The notes under the pieces are model-generated. The model was not told the origin of the DNA, made no database searches, and saw only the letters and a program-made list of their open reading frames with translations. A DNA stretch of 5,933 bases. Source: Candidatus Sulfopaludibacter sp. SbA3. GTDB taxonomy: Bacteria > Acidobacteriota > Terriglobia > Bryobacterales > Bryobacteraceae. Within the stretch, counting starts at the first letter, position 1, and every line of letters starts with the position of its first letter. The stretch is taken from positions 35,906-41,838 of the forward strand of contig OKRF01000148.1 of the NCBI GenBank assembly GCA_900290315.1. Reading direction: 5' to 3'. This document shows positions 5,337 to 5,933 of this stretch, in pieces. The position numbers were made by a program, and so were the translations under genes.

Positions 5337-5933
5337 CTAAATACGATTCTCTTTCCTTACCAGCACGACGGTCACATTATCCGGACCGCCCGCTTCTTTG
5401 GCAGCCTGAACCAGGTGGCGGCAGCTCGCCTCGAGCGTCTCGCCGCTTCGGCCACCGCGCAGAATCTGCTCCAGTTGCGGCGCTTCCAGCACGCCATGCA
5501 AGCCATCGCTGCAGATCAGCACCAGGGCCCCTAGTTGAAGGGGCACCGAATAGTAATTCACAGTAAGCGGAGAACTGGCGCCGATTGCCATGGTCAGAAC
5601 GTGCCGCATGGGATGGTTCTTCAGACTCTCCTCGTCCAGACCCAGCGGACGCCCCACCTCGTTGACCCAGGTCTGATCATCGGTGATTACCCGGAAGCCA
5701 TCGTCATCCAGAACATACGCGCGGCTGTCGCCCACGCTGGCAATGGACAACTGGTCATCCACTTCCAGCGCCGCCACCAGGGTGGTGCCCATGCCTTCCA
5801 GTGAGGAATCGTTCTGCGCCGCCTCCAGAACCCGCCGGTTGGCTTCTTCCACTGCCGAGAGCAGCACCTGGGAATCCCGCTGCTGGGCGAAAAACACTCG
5901 CTCGGCTACCGTTTCCACCGCCATCCGGGATGC
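5337..5933 (-). CDS. PP2C-family Ser/Thr protein phosphatase (5' partial)
   Basis: The frame runs from the right edge (5933) to a TAG at 5339-5337, giving 198 visible residues. It continues beyond the edge, so the ATG at 5924 is probably internal: the preceding codons (Ala-Ser-Arg) fit the usual ASRxAVE helix of the family. Counting from that Met, the PP2C motifs are EGMGTTLVAAL (43-53), IASVGDSRAYVL (61-72, metal-binding D66), the NHPMRHVLTMAIG stretch (103-115), LVLICSDGLHGVL (134-146, D140) and GGPDNVTVVLV (179-189, D182 and N183). The N-terminal motifs with the DGxGG metal site lie outside. Such cytosolic Mn/Mg-dependent enzymes reverse phosphorylation by bacterial Hanks-type kinases; no kinase is in view. 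One deviation is TDDQTWVNEV (81-90), where bacterial PP2Cs often have TxDHSxV. The protein ends soon after the last motif, with no membrane segment. Confidence 0.93.
   Translation of the reverse strand, partial: ASRMAVETVAERVFFAQQRDSQVLLSAVEEANRRVLEAAQNDSSLEGMGTTLVAALEVDDQLSIASVGDSRAYVLDDDGFRVITDDQTWVNEVGRPLGLDEESLKNHPMRHVLTMAIGASSPLTVNYYSVPLQLGALVLICSDGLHGVLEAPQLEQILRGGRSGETLEASCRHLVQAAKEAGGPDNVTVVLVRKENRI

Overview
This is a GC-rich bacterial chromosomal window with strong preference for G or C at third codon positions in the clear genes. Exported TolB-like PD40 beta-propellers, an exported creatininase-like protein, a Tat-signal VOC protein, a tricorn-protease relic and a PP2C phosphatase together suggest a soil Acidobacteriota genome, perhaps of the Solibacter/Bryobacter group. 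That placement is inference from gene style only. No plasmid, phage, CRISPR or RNA gene is visible.

Left part (1-2258): the 3' portion of a multi-pass membrane protein resembling GT39/ArnT-type glycosyltransferases runs off the left edge. It converges on a small secreted metzincin-type zinc protease, and the two stop codons interlock in one CTAG. Next comes a 215-bp gap holding a possible 46-residue Pro/Lys/Arg-rich small protein on the + strand.

Middle (2259-4630): a two-gene minus-strand operon encodes an exported creatininase-family protein with altered metal-ligand positions, then an exported six-segment PD40 propeller. The two are coupled through an ATGA overlap. A single-domain VOC protein with a twin-arginine-like leader diverges from this operon across a 66-bp gap, which contains overlapping -10-like hexamers on both strands.

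Right part (4631-5336): about 700 bp without an intact gene. It holds a short hairpin after the VOC gene and a pair of inverted 29-bp REP-like units whose differences preserve base pairing. One arm of the pair can also form a terminator-like hairpin, and two more perfect hairpins follow. After these comes a decayed, frameshifted and internally deleted piece of a tricorn-type protease (the PDZ region). The last 200 bp hold nothing recognised. Right edge (5337-5933): the C-terminal two thirds or more of a PP2C Ser/Thr phosphatase, reading leftward, cut by the window edge.

The genes do not form one obvious pathway. The shared theme is export: protease, creatininase-like enzyme, propeller and VOC protein all carry leader sequences. 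The least ordinary elements are the REP doublet, the tricorn relic and the exported creatininase-like/PD40 pair.
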